Shown here one piece after another: positions 1 to 7,625 of a DNA stretch of 64,000 nucleotides. Numbering within the stretch: position 1 is the first letter of the stretch; each line of letters opens with the position of its first letter. This DNA comes from Paenibacillus xylanexedens (lineage in GTDB: Bacteria > Bacillota > Bacilli > Paenibacillales > Paenibacillaceae): contig NZ_VEIO01000001.1 of the NCBI RefSeq assembly GCF_007680605.1, positions 1,426,001 through 1,490,000 of the forward strand, written 5' to 3'. Below the pieces are notes generated by a model, which saw only the letters and a list, made by a program, of their open reading frames with translations, was not told the DNA's origin and searched no databases. The position numbers and the translations under genes were made by a program.

Positions 1-1
1 T

Positions 2-1051
2 GACCTGGATGAAGGCTCATTTGATTTTCTGGAACGAGAAGAAGAATTGCTACGGCAAAAAATAGTGAAACAGACGTTCAAGCCGTTAAGGCAGCGGGTA
101 CGAAAGTTCAAGTTCGTCAATGTTCAGTCAGCTTATGAACAACTATTTGTAGATGCCGCAGCCTATCAAGAACGTACGTATGGAGCGACAGTTCCAACTC
201 AGTGGGATGAAATCTGCAAACAAACCAAAGACATGTTGCGTCAGAACAAGCTCTTCCATGAAGATGCTACTCCGTATCTATATGTCAAAGAAATTATTGA
301 AGGTGTGCGTATCAATACGGATATCCGTTATGTATTTGTGGATGAGGGGCAGGATTATTCGGCATTCCAATACGAATATATCAAAAAGCTGTTTCCCCGT
401 GCCCGCATGACGGTACTAGGCGATTTCGGGCAAGCAATCTATATGCAGGCTACGGAGCTTGCTGCTGCGGATTCCCCACTATCCGGATTGTATGGTGAGA
501 AGGAAACGAGACTTATCCGGCTGTTGCAAAGTTATCGTTCAACACGTGAGATTGTAGAATTCACAAGAGCTATGCTGCCCGGCGGCGAAGAAATTGTTGC
601 TTTTGACAGAAGCGATCACAAACCCGCATTAATCCGGGTAGAGGCAGGAGAGAATCAGCGTGACGAGTTCATCCGATCTGACATTGAGGCGCTTCAAACA
701 GAGGGTTTTCGTTCGATTGCCATCATAACCAAAACGGCAGCCGAGAGTCACCTTGCATATGAACGTTTAAGAGAGACCGGCGTAGAGGGACTAAAGCTGA
801 TCACGAAAGACACGGAGCAGTTTGAAAAGGGCGTGATGGTCATTCCCGTGTACCTTGCCAAAGGTGTGGAATTCGATGCAGTGCTTGTGTATGATGCTTC
901 ATCCGGCAAATATGGAGAGGAGTATGATCGCAAACTTCTATACACAGCTTGTACCCGTGCTATGCATCGGTTGCATCTCTATACGGCGAAAGACTGGTCA
1001 CCTTTCGTGCAAGCATTGCCTGAAAACTTGTATCATTTAAAAAGTGTATAA
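2..1051 (+). CDS. helD: HelD-type RNA polymerase recycling helicase, C-terminal part (5' truncated by window)
   Basis: The reading frame is open from base 2 and has no start in the window, so about 350 C-terminal residues are present. Superfamily I (UvrD/Rep-like) helicase motifs appear in order: a Walker B-like VDEGQD near base 340, a QSYRST motif IV block near 530, GVEFDAV (motif V) near 865 and YTACTRAMHRL (motif VI) near 940. The DEGQD variant and the compact C-terminal half are typical of the HelD/HelR family, which removes stalled RNA polymerase from DNA using ATP in Gram-positive bacteria. UvrD and PcrA are larger and carry different motif spacing. The N-terminal Walker A half lies outside the window. 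A hairpin terminator follows. Confidence 0.8.
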   Translation, partial: DLDEGSFDFLEREEELLRQKIVKQTFKPLRQRVRKFKFVNVQSAYEQLFVDAAAYQERTYGATVPTQWDEICKQTKDMLRQNKLFHEDATPYLYVKEIIEGVRINTDIRYVFVDEGQDYSAFQYEYIKKLFPRARMTVLGDFGQAIYMQATELAAADSPLSGLYGEKETRLIRLLQSYRSTREIVEFTRAMLPGGEEIVAFDRSDHKPALIRVEAGENQRDEFIRSDIEALQTEGFRSIAIITKTAAESHLAYERLRETGVEGLKLITKDTEQFEKGVMVIPVYLAKGVEFDAVLVYDASSGKYGEEYDRKLLYTACTRAMHRLHLYTAKDWSPFVQALPENLYHLKSV

Positions 1052-1161
1052 GTTCACCTTTTCCATAGTGTGAATCTCAGCCTCAACTGTGAATTTATTT
1101 AAAACGGCTGACAATATGCAACAGCTGGTTCAACGATTTACACTCTAAGACGTCGAAGGAA

Positions 1162-1187
1162 AGTCGCTGCATCTAGCGGCTTTTTTG
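1162..1187 (+). terminator. Rho-independent terminator after helD
   Basis: A 7-bp stem (AGTCGCT with AGCGGCT, one G-U pair) closes a 6-nt loop and is followed by six T residues. It lies about 110 nt after the helicase stop codon. The rest of 1052-1365 shows nothing recognisable beyond the ribosome binding site of the next gene. Confidence 0.65.
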
Positions 1188-1365
1188 CGTTGCTCGCTTT
1201 TTCTCTCATGCTAACAGAGCGTGTAACAGGTAGGGAAATGCAAGGTTTTGTGCATGTTGTAAAGCGAAAACTCTGATAAAATAAAACAAACCTGAATGTA
1301 AATCCCGGTAAGACATAAACAACGAATGAGCGTTGAATCCAATATAAAACAGGAGGTGGCTTGAG

Positions 1366-2115
1366 ATGAACAAACCGATGATAGGGGTACTGCCCTTATA
1401 CGACACGGACAAAAAAAGTTACTGGATGCTTCCTGATTATATGAAGGCCATTGAAGATTCAGGAGGTATACCGGTCATGCTGCCGTTAACGACAGACGAG
1501 GACATGATCATAACGCTGGCGAACGCCTTTGACGGTTTCCTGTTTACCGGCGGCCATGATGTTAATCCGGAGCTTTATGATGAGCGGATGCAGAGCGTCT
1601 GTGGTGAGTTGTGTATGGAGCGGGATCGGATGGAGGTTTTTCTGTTTAAAAAAGTGATTGCAATCGGTAAACCAGCCTTTGGCATCTGCCGCGGATTACA
1701 GCTGTTTAACGTGATTTTAGGCGGAACGTTATATCAGGATATCCCGACAGATATGGATGTAGAACGTAAGATTATTCACCAGCAAAAACCTCCATACACC
1801 AATCTCGTACATTCCGTACATATTGAAAAAGATAATCTGCTTCATGATATCTTGCAGACGGATCAGATTCAGGTTAACAGCTATCACCATCAGGGCATCA
1901 AAACGTTATCCGATCAATTAGTGGCTGTTGCCATTGCGGAGGATGGATTAGTTGAATCTGTCATCATGCCGGGCAATTCGTTTGTACTCGCAGTTCAGTG
2001 GCATCCGGAGTATAGTTATGCCGTTGACGGGTACAGTCAGCAGTTATTTGCTGCTTTCGTCAGAGCATGCACTTCAGCACGATTTAACAGTCCTGTGCAG
2101 GACATTACGGCTTGA
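1366..2115 (+). CDS. Gamma-glutamyl-gamma-aminobutyrate hydrolase-like class I glutamine amidotransferase (peptidase C26)
   Basis: A 249-residue stand-alone class I glutamine amidotransferase. The nucleophile elbow GICRG places the catalytic cysteine at residue 108, and the VQWHPEYS block gives His213 and Glu215 to complete the triad. An FTGGHDVNPELY block near residue 60 is characteristic of the PuuD-like C26 branch, which hydrolyses gamma-glutamyl amides in polyamine or amino acid catabolism. The start ATG follows an AGGAGGTG ribosome binding site. No other polyamine catabolic gene is adjacent, so the substrate cannot be assigned. It is a single-gene unit closed by a strong terminator. Confidence 0.82.
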   Translation: MNKPMIGVLPLYDTDKKSYWMLPDYMKAIEDSGGIPVMLPLTTDEDMIITLANAFDGFLFTGGHDVNPELYDERMQSVCGELCMERDRMEVFLFKKVIAIGKPAFGICRGLQLFNVILGGTLYQDIPTDMDVERKIIHQQKPPYTNLVHSVHIEKDNLLHDILQTDQIQVNSYHHQGIKTLSDQLVAVAIAEDGLVESVIMPGNSFVLAVQWHPEYSYAVDGYSQQLFAAFVRACTSARFNSPVQDITA

Positions 2116-2146
2116 TTCTAGTTCGATTGATATGAAGGTTGAACAC

Positions 2147-2198
2147 AAAAATCACTTTCGAGTATAGCTTAGAGCATACGCTTGAAAGTGATTTTTTT
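2147..2198 (+). terminator. Terminator after the C26 amidotransferase
   Basis: AAAAATCACTTTC at 2147-2159 pairs with GAAAGTGATTTTT near 2184-2196, with a T-rich 3' side. The symmetric A/T flanks mean it could work in both directions. Confidence 0.75.
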
Positions 2199-2249
2199 AT
2201 TCGAGTTAGCGTATGAATGGTTACATTTTAATAAAGTTATACTCCAGGG

Positions 2250-2288
2250 TTGACATGAGATTAATCAAAATATATGCTATAGCATATA
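2250..2288 (+). promoter_or_regulatory. Promoter for the DoxX gene with palindromic operator overlapping the -10
   Basis: A perfect -35 TTGACA (2250-2255) is separated by 17 bp from a -10-like TATGCT (2273-2278). An 18-bp perfect palindrome, TATATGCTATAGCATATA (2271-2288), covers the -10 element. A bound dimer would block RNA polymerase directly. The core ATGCTATAGCAT recurs at 2373-2394 (one change) and 3347-3366, on either side of the MarR gene, so that MarR protein is the best candidate ligand. Confidence 0.6.
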
Positions 2289-2372
2289 GATGAATGGGAG
2301 TGAGGGTTGATGTTAAACGTGAAAGCTGGTAGTGGATTAAATCAGCTATTTCATATGCAGAGTCACAGACCC

Positions 2373-2394
2373 AATACATGTTATAGCATGTATT
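2373..2394 (+). promoter_or_regulatory. Second copy of the MarR-type operator
   Basis: AATACATGTTA and TAGCATGTATT form a 22-bp palindrome with one mismatched pair. The core matches the operator at 2271-2288. It lies 38 nt before the DoxX start codon, in the transcribed leader if the 2250 promoter is used. Confidence 0.5.
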
Positions 2395-2431
2395 CGATCT
2401 ATATGTATAACTCAAAGAAAGAAGGATAGCT

Positions 2432-2776
2432 ATGTTCATTTTTATTACGGTTTTACAGGTTCTGTTAGGTGTCTTTTTTCTGTTCACAGGAAGCAAAATT
2501 ATTTCGGGTAAGATGGCCGATGAATTCAAACGTTTTGGATTGCCCTCATTTTTCAATGTTTTGACCGGATCTTTTGAGATTGTTGGAGCTATGGGTATGC
2601 TTGCTGGCATATGGGTATCTGGTGTTGCATTTTGGGCAGGTTTGCTACTGGGGGGGACAATGCTTGCTGGAGCCTTTACTTTGATTGTTTTAGCTAAAGA
2701 TCCCATACAAAAAGCCATTCCTGCCATTGTTCTGTTTGTTCTCAGCTTGATTGTATCACTGTATTATTTCTTCTAA
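2432..2776 (+). CDS. DoxX-like small membrane protein
   Basis: A 114-residue protein with about four hydrophobic segments (near residues 3-20, 40-60, 65-85 and 92-112). The N-terminal FLFTGSKIISGK and the central FxxLTGSFEIVGAMGMLAGI block match the DoxX/DoxX-like family, small integral membrane proteins often induced by thiol-reactive or quinone stress and often controlled by MarR-type repressors. AAGGATAG gives the ribosome binding site. It is followed by a marR gene with its own promoter, and three copies of one palindrome surround the pair. The biochemical activity of the family is poorly defined, so none is claimed. Confidence 0.75.
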   Translation: MFIFITVLQVLLGVFFLFTGSKIISGKMADEFKRFGLPSFFNVLTGSFEIVGAMGMLAGIWVSGVAFWAGLLLGGTMLAGAFTLIVLAKDPIQKAIPAIVLFVLSLIVSLYYFF

Positions 2777-2824
2777 GTGCCGAATAAGGAGAAGGCGTAA
2801 ACGAGTTACTTTGGCGAGAGTCAT

Positions 2825-2853
2825 TTGTAAGAACCATTCAGATCACCTATAAT
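2825..2853 (+). promoter_or_regulatory. Promoter of the marR gene
   Basis: TTGTAA (2825-2830), a 17-bp spacer and a consensus TATAAT (2848-2853). Transcription would begin near 2860, which leaves the first ATG at 2866 almost leaderless and favours the ATG at 2887 as the real start. Confidence 0.5.
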
Positions 2854-2886
2854 TGGTGTAACAAAATGATGAATGAGGGTACAACA

Positions 2887-3312
2887 ATGGACTTATACAA
2901 TGTAACTGGTTTTTTAATCCACCGGACGGATCTCAAGCTTACGAATTATTTTATCAAACAATTGAAACCTTACGAGGTCACACCTGAACAATGGAGTATT
3001 ATTTCTTATATGGATTTCGACAAAGCTACGACTCAAAAAGAGTTGGCAGAGGCTATCGATCGGGATCAAACGACTGTCGTTCGAATGATCCATTCACTAG
3101 AGCGTAAAGGAATGGTTCGACGTATCGTTAATGATCAAGATAAACGTTCACACCACTTATATTTGTCTCCCAAAGGTGAAGAAATAAAACAGCGATTGTT
3201 GTTAACCGTCAAGGACGCTCATAATTATGTTACGCGAGGGATAGAGCCTGAGGAACTGGAGCAATTAAAGGCAATATTAGAGAAGCTGTACTTGAATGTG
3301 CGAGAGAATTAA
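2887..3312 (+). CDS. MarR family transcriptional regulator
   Basis: A 141-residue winged-helix regulator. The helix-turn-helix spans about residues 45-75 (TTQKELAEAIDRDQTTVVRMIHSLE), followed by a basic wing (KGMVRRIVNDQDKRSH) and a long C-terminal dimerisation helix. The ATG at 2887 is chosen because GAGGGT lies 6 nt upstream; an in-frame ATG at 2866 lies almost at the predicted transcription start. It probably represses the DoxX gene just upstream, whose -10 is covered by a perfect palindrome. A third copy of that palindrome lies 35 nt downstream of this gene. The ligand cannot be read from sequence. Confidence 0.82.
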   Translation: MDLYNVTGFLIHRTDLKLTNYFIKQLKPYEVTPEQWSIISYMDFDKATTQKELAEAIDRDQTTVVRMIHSLERKGMVRRIVNDQDKRSHHLYLSPKGEEIKQRLLLTVKDAHNYVTRGIEPEELEQLKAILEKLYLNVREN

Positions 3313-3346
3313 GTCAATTCAAGACAGGACGTTAGAGGTATTTAGG

Positions 3347-3366
3347 ATACATGCTATAGCATGTGT
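3347..3366. promoter_or_regulatory. Third copy of the MarR-type operator, downstream of marR
   Basis: ATACATGCTATAGCATGTGT is a palindrome with one mismatched pair and shares the core ATGCTATAGCAT with the two upstream sites. No gene start lies downstream on either strand before the terminator at 3425. Confidence 0.45.
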
Positions 3367-3424
3367 TTGGCGGATGGTGTATATAGAACATAAGGTTAAT
3401 ATAAATACAATGTAAATGTAAATG

Positions 3425-3460
3425 AAAAGACCTCCTCATGAACCGAGGGGGTCTTTTGTT
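3425..3460. terminator. Bidirectional terminator between marR and the MMPL gene
   Basis: AAAAGACCTCCTC (3425-3437) pairs with GAGGGGGTCTTTT (3445-3457). A-rich and T-rich flanks serve both convergent genes. Confidence 0.8.
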
Positions 3461-3497
3461 GAAGAACGTTATTCAAGAGTCTTTATGACTTGGAATC

Positions 3498-5810
3498 CTA
3501 CATGGGTTTCACTTCGTCATTTTGGGTACTTAGGGAGGCAATCAGCTTTTCACCTTCCACATCGAGATTAGGTAGGATGCGATCCAGCCATTTCGGAAGG
3601 GACCAGGCTTTGTCACCGAACATGGCCATGACGGCAGGAACCAGAGCCATGCGAATGATAAAAGCATCTACCAAAATGCCTACCGCGAGTGTGAATCCAA
3701 TCTGTTTAATCATCACATCATCGGTGAAGATAAAACCAGCAAATACGGAAACCATAATAACTGCTGCGGCTACAACGACACGGCTAACCTGATTATAACC
3801 ATGGACAACGGATTCCGTTCCACGGTGACCGTGAACATAGGACTCGCGCATGGAACTAACCAAGAATACCTGATAATCCATGGCAAGACCGTAGAGAATC
3901 CCGGTTACGATTATAGGCATGAAGCTGAGTAGCGGGCCGCCTGTATCGAAACCAAAGAGGGAATGCAACCAGCCCCATTGGAACACAGCGGTTGTCATAC
4001 CGAACGTGGCTAGAATACTAAGCAGAAAACCGATCGTTGCTTTGATCGGCACGATGATCGAACGGAACACAAGCAGCAGGATAATCAATGAAAGCAGGAT
4101 GATGATGCCTACATAGATCGGGAAAACTTGAGCCAGCTTGGCGGACATGTCAATATTTACGGCGGTAAGTCCGGTTACTCCAAGTTTGACGTCATAGGTC
4201 TTAGCCATGCTGGAGTCTGCGGACCGCAAATCGTTGACGAGTGTTTTTGTCGCATTATCGTTAGGACCTGTCTTGGGAATCAGACTGAAAATAGCCAAAT
4301 CCTCCGTCATCCCTAAAGGTGAGACTTGAGCCACGTTATTCTGACCCTGCAACTCCATTGCGATTCCACCCAGAAGCTCTGGTGTCATTTTGGCAGAGGC
4401 ATTACGTGGTTCAGCTACCAGGATTAGCGGCCCGTTAAAGCCTTCTCCGAAACCTTTCGAGATGGCATCATAGCTCTGTCTTGCATCCGTATCCAGATTT
4501 GCTGAGGAAGCTCCCGGAATGCTCATTTCCATTTTTGTAATCGGAGTAGCAGCAAAACCAAGAACCAGAATAATCGCAATAACGGTCGCCCAGCGATGTT
4601 TAATGACGAATTTGACCCATCTGTTGGCTACGCCATGACTTGACGGCTCTGATGTGCTGGAAGCCTTCGTACGGGCTTTCTTCGAGCAGATTCGTTCCCC
4701 AACCAGACCAAGCAAGGCTGGCAGCAGGGTTAATGCAACGAATACGTTGATCAGGACCGTGGCCGCTGCGACGAGTGCCATCGTGGACAAGAAGGTCAGT
4801 CCAATAACAAGCATACCGCAAAGGGCGATAATGACGGTTAAGCCGGCAAAAAAAACAGCACTGCCTGATGTGCCAATCGCTCTTGCAGTAGCTTCTTGTG
4901 CGCTTAGGCGCTGGTCAATAATCATCCGGCGTTGACGGTTGACGATGAAAAGTGCATAGTCGATGCCGACAGCCAAACCTACCATCAGAGCCAGAACGGA
5001 TGTCACACTTGGCATATCAACAAATTTGGAGATCGAGAATGCTCCCCCAACCCCAATAGCGACACCAAGAAGAGCTGTGATCAGTGGCAGGCCTGCTGCA
5101 ACAACAGAACCAAGGGTAATGAGTAGTACGATTACGGCGATAACCAGCCCCACAATCTCAGCGGAACCAACCCCGATGGATACGGATTTAAGCGTTTCAC
5201 CAGGTAATACCTTAATCTGTGTACCTTCTTCAACTTTCATGACCGATTGAATGACAGAATCGAACACATCTTGCGTAATGGCGGACTGTTCAATCGTGAA
5301 TTGGAATTGAAATAGCGCCGTGCTTCCATCCGAAGAGATCAATACTCCTGGTACAGGAACATTGTTCACCATGAATGGTCCATATGGAGGCGGAGAGGCC
5401 GTCGCCGACGGAGCCATATTCATCGCTTGAGCCGCGTCCGCAGATGTCCCTGAGCTATTCCCTTGCGAAGCTGCTGCATAGTCGGCTGGATTAATCACTT
5501 TGTCCAGCCCGTATACTTCGCTGACACCTTTCATAATGGCAGCTGTACGTTCAGGTGTATCCAGCCGCTCGTTGTCCGGCGCTTTGAACACAACGCTTCC
5601 TTGACCGCCGGAGGCGGCAGGCAGTTCTTTTGCAAGCTGATCCAAAACTTTCTGTGATTCTGTTCCTTCAATTTTCATTTCTGAACTGATGTGCACGCCA
5701 TTGATGCTGATCATGGAGATGACGATCCCCAGAATGATCACCCAGCCAATGATGAAATATCCGGGCTTGCGAAAAGCGGTTTTTCCTATTTTGTATAATA
5801 AGGTAGACAT
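3498..5810 (-). CDS. MMPL/RND family transporter
   Basis: A 770-residue membrane protein with the duplicated architecture of MMPL transporters: an N-terminal TM helix, a roughly 150-residue extracytoplasmic domain, five TM helices, then the same order repeated. Both halves carry a GxxxDY-type motif (GLAVGIDYALFI and GLAMDYQVFL), which holds the proton-relay aspartate. It resembles Bacillus YdfJ-type exporters of lipids or amphipathic drugs. The extracytoplasmic segment around residues 115-150 is rich in Ala, Ser and Pro. It lies 81 nt downstream of a TetR gene on the same strand, so the pair is probably one autoregulated transcript. The substrate is unknown. Confidence 0.85.
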   Translation of the reverse strand: MSTLLYKIGKTAFRKPGYFIIGWVIILGIVISMISINGVHISSEMKIEGTESQKVLDQLAKELPAASGGQGSVVFKAPDNERLDTPERTAAIMKGVSEVYGLDKVINPADYAAASQGNSSGTSADAAQAMNMAPSATASPPPYGPFMVNNVPVPGVLISSDGSTALFQFQFTIEQSAITQDVFDSVIQSVMKVEEGTQIKVLPGETLKSVSIGVGSAEIVGLVIAVIVLLITLGSVVAAGLPLITALLGVAIGVGGAFSISKFVDMPSVTSVLALMVGLAVGIDYALFIVNRQRRMIIDQRLSAQEATARAIGTSGSAVFFAGLTVIIALCGMLVIGLTFLSTMALVAAATVLINVFVALTLLPALLGLVGERICSKKARTKASSTSEPSSHGVANRWVKFVIKHRWATVIAIILVLGFAATPITKMEMSIPGASSANLDTDARQSYDAISKGFGEGFNGPLILVAEPRNASAKMTPELLGGIAMELQGQNNVAQVSPLGMTEDLAIFSLIPKTGPNDNATKTLVNDLRSADSSMAKTYDVKLGVTGLTAVNIDMSAKLAQVFPIYVGIIILLSLIILLLVFRSIIVPIKATIGFLLSILATFGMTTAVFQWGWLHSLFGFDTGGPLLSFMPIIVTGILYGLAMDYQVFLVSSMRESYVHGHRGTESVVHGYNQVSRVVVAAAVIMVSVFAGFIFTDDVMIKQIGFTLAVGILVDAFIIRMALVPAVMAMFGDKAWSLPKWLDRILPNLDVEGEKLIASLSTQNDEVKPM

Positions 5811-5891
5811 TTCTCTCTTTTACACTCCTTCTATTATAAGTATGACGATTCTGATGGTGGATTATGGTTAAAAGACGATAAAAGAAGGAGC

Positions 5892-6509
5892 TTAAAATCC
5901 TTTTCGCAAATGATCAAACACTGTTTCCATAAACTGTTCAAACGGGATTGCATCTGAAGTAGAGTCAGTAGCGATTTGCTTACCAGGCAACAGTACATTA
6001 AGTCTTCCTTCAATCAAGGGCAACACGGTGCCATAAATGGCGCTGATCAGCAAGTACGTGTAGATCTCGTCGTTTTGGCCGTTCGATAGGTCAAGCAGGG
6101 TTTCCTGAGCCTGAGTCTGCAGTTTGTGCATCGCAGCCAAATAGTGTGGTTCAAGCACAGGATAGGTTCGGGACAAGATGACAAGTTGATGCAGTCTGCC
6201 AATTAATTCAGACGTGAGCTGCATTTTAACCAGTTCGTACATAATCTCGAGCAATGTGGCATGGTCCGGAAGCTGGATAATCAGATGCTCTAACTCAGCT
6301 GTATTCGGCACGGATAGGGCTCCAAGCGCAACAGCTTCTTCCTTGCATGTAAAGTAGTTGGCAAATGTTCTACGCGAGCATCCGACCTGCTGCACAATAT
6401 CTTCTACCGTGAATCCGTCGAGTCCATGCTCGAGCGTAAGGTTAAAAGCAACTCCAGCGAGTGCTTTCTCCGTGGCTTCTTTTTTTAAGTGTCGCAACGT
6501 TCGTTTCAT
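5892..6509 (-). CDS. TetR family regulator of the MMPL exporter
   Basis: A 205-residue protein with a TetR N-terminal helix-turn-helix at about residues 12-58 (FTVEDIVQQVGCSRRTFANYFTCKEE) and an all-helical C-terminal ligand domain. It is the first gene of a two-gene unit with the MMPL transporter. An AGGCGGT 9 nt before the ATG is the likely ribosome binding site; a stronger AAGGAGGTG lies further upstream, but a stop codon separates it from this frame. Repeated TTTGCAC-type motifs overlap the predicted -35 and are candidate binding sites, which fits autorepression. Confidence 0.8.
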   Translation of the reverse strand: MKRTLRHLKKEATEKALAGVAFNLTLEHGLDGFTVEDIVQQVGCSRRTFANYFTCKEEAVALGALSVPNTAELEHLIIQLPDHATLLEIMYELVKMQLTSELIGRLHQLVILSRTYPVLEPHYLAAMHKLQTQAQETLLDLSNGQNDEIYTYLLISAIYGTVLPLIEGRLNVLLPGKQIATDSTSDAIPFEQFMETVFDHLRKGF

Positions 6510-6585
6510 AATGTTATACCGCCTATGCGTTCACCTCCTTAAGATGGATTAAAGGGAATATCCAAGTATCTCATTTGTGAAAATA

Positions 6586-6632
6586 ATCATAACAACAATT
6601 TGCCCAATGTGCAAATTTACTCATTGTGCAAA
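6586..6632 (-). promoter_or_regulatory. Promoter and candidate TetR operator for the tetR-MMPL unit
   Basis: Read on the minus strand, TTGCAC (complement of 6609-6614), a 17-bp spacer and TATGAT (complement of 6586-6591) form a good sigma-A promoter. The -35 is embedded in TTTGCCCAATGTGCAAA (6599-6615), an imperfect inverted repeat. A related half, CATTGTGCAAA (6622-6632), follows. Confidence 0.5.
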
Positions 6633-7363
6633 GTTTTGGTGTGAATGAATATCCATTATTGACTTATTAATATACACATTATTTCAATATAACATTTGTA
6701 CTTTATGGACACAGTTCAAGCTTGCTACTCTTTGGATTCCATCCCTGTAAATGGTTTGAATTAATCGTAAATTGCCGTCAGAGAACTATATAGACAAATG
6801 GAGAAACGTATTTTCGAAAAAATATGGCTTCATTAGGAAAATGTATCGATTAATTCAATACAGAGGGATAGAGATTGAAGTTAAAATATAACAGTCATTA
6901 CTTTATCTATAATTACGCGAGAAGTAGACTTGAATAAATGAAGGGGCATATTTATGCAGAACCGTTTCATTTCAAGTGGAGAACACTGAAGATGATTTTA
7001 GAGGTTATGATGAATGGTTCAAACCTGATCGACTAAAACAGAAAAATAAATTTTGAAATATCCCTTGATTTTTCGAGAAACGTCTGATAGTGTAATACCT
7101 GTGATTTTGGAAAGTTGATTTATCAATATGAATTAGAGCTTTCCAGCAGATAATTTTTGACCACTTCTACCAAGGAGTTAAGGCCATACGGACAGCCGGG
7201 TCAAATGCCGATTGGCAACTTCTGTTGCCTTATTGATTGAGTTCAAAGCTCAAATTTTATAAGTTGGTTACTTTACAACCAGTGCATCTGCACATCAACT
7301 TGTGAAACGGTCAATAAGAGTGGTAAAGGCGAATTATTTGCTATATAGACTCTGATCCAATAT
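6633..7363. other. Gene-poor intergenic stretch with possible decayed coding fragments
   Basis: No open reading frame with a start codon and ribosome binding site is visible. Two stop-bounded plus-strand stretches, about 6934-7056 and 7132-7236, have protein-like composition (for example GYDEWFKPDRLKQ and YQGVKAIRTAG) but no start, which may mark remnants of lost genes. Otherwise the stretch is AT-rich and featureless to me. Confidence 0.3.
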
Positions 7364-7452
7364 TGATATACATGAAGAAGCTTTCCGCTGAAGGGGTTCT
7401 TACGGACTTTTTTGGTCAAGGAGTCTTCACGTCTTTTTTATGATGTATATCG
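7364..7452 (+). promoter_or_regulatory. Structured leader element upstream of the carboxyspermidine operon
   Basis: TGATATACAT (7364-7373) pairs with ATGTATATCG (7443-7452) over 10 bp, enclosing about 70 nt that contains further complementary blocks such as GAAGA (7374-7378) with TCTTC (7424-7428). A terminator hairpin follows directly. The order (structure, terminator, then genes about 120 nt later) resembles a transcription-attenuation leader, but it matches no riboswitch class I recognise. Confidence 0.35.
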
Positions 7453-7455
7453 ACA

Positions 7456-7507
7456 AGCAAGTGTGATGGTGTGCGCAAATGCGACATTTTTCACCTTGCT
7501 TTTTTTA
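7456..7507 (+). terminator. Intrinsic terminator ahead of the carboxyspermidine operon
   Basis: AGCAAG plus GTG pair with CAC plus CTTGCT (7495-7500), followed by six T residues. An inner hairpin TGT-CGCA/TGCG-ACA caps the stem. No coding gene on the plus strand precedes it within 1 kb, so it ends either a small RNA or a leader. Confidence 0.6.
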
Positions 7508-7625
7508 TTGTATCAGGAGCGGGTGGACGTTGCATAATGAAACAATACAACTGCGAACGTCTTAGAATTTTACGAAAAAAACAAAAACTAAAAAATCCTA
7601 ATTATGGGGATAGGAGAATGAGAAA

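Noticed and set aside
2221..2727. Minus-strand open frame across the DoxX gene
   Set aside because: It covers the promoter and palindromic operators, lacks a ribosome binding site, and the plus-strand frame has clear family features.
7508..7540. T-box or other known riboswitch just before the carboxyspermidine genes
   Set aside because: A GGGTGGACG string superficially resembles a T-box antiterminator, but the conserved bulge sequence and specifier stem are missing.
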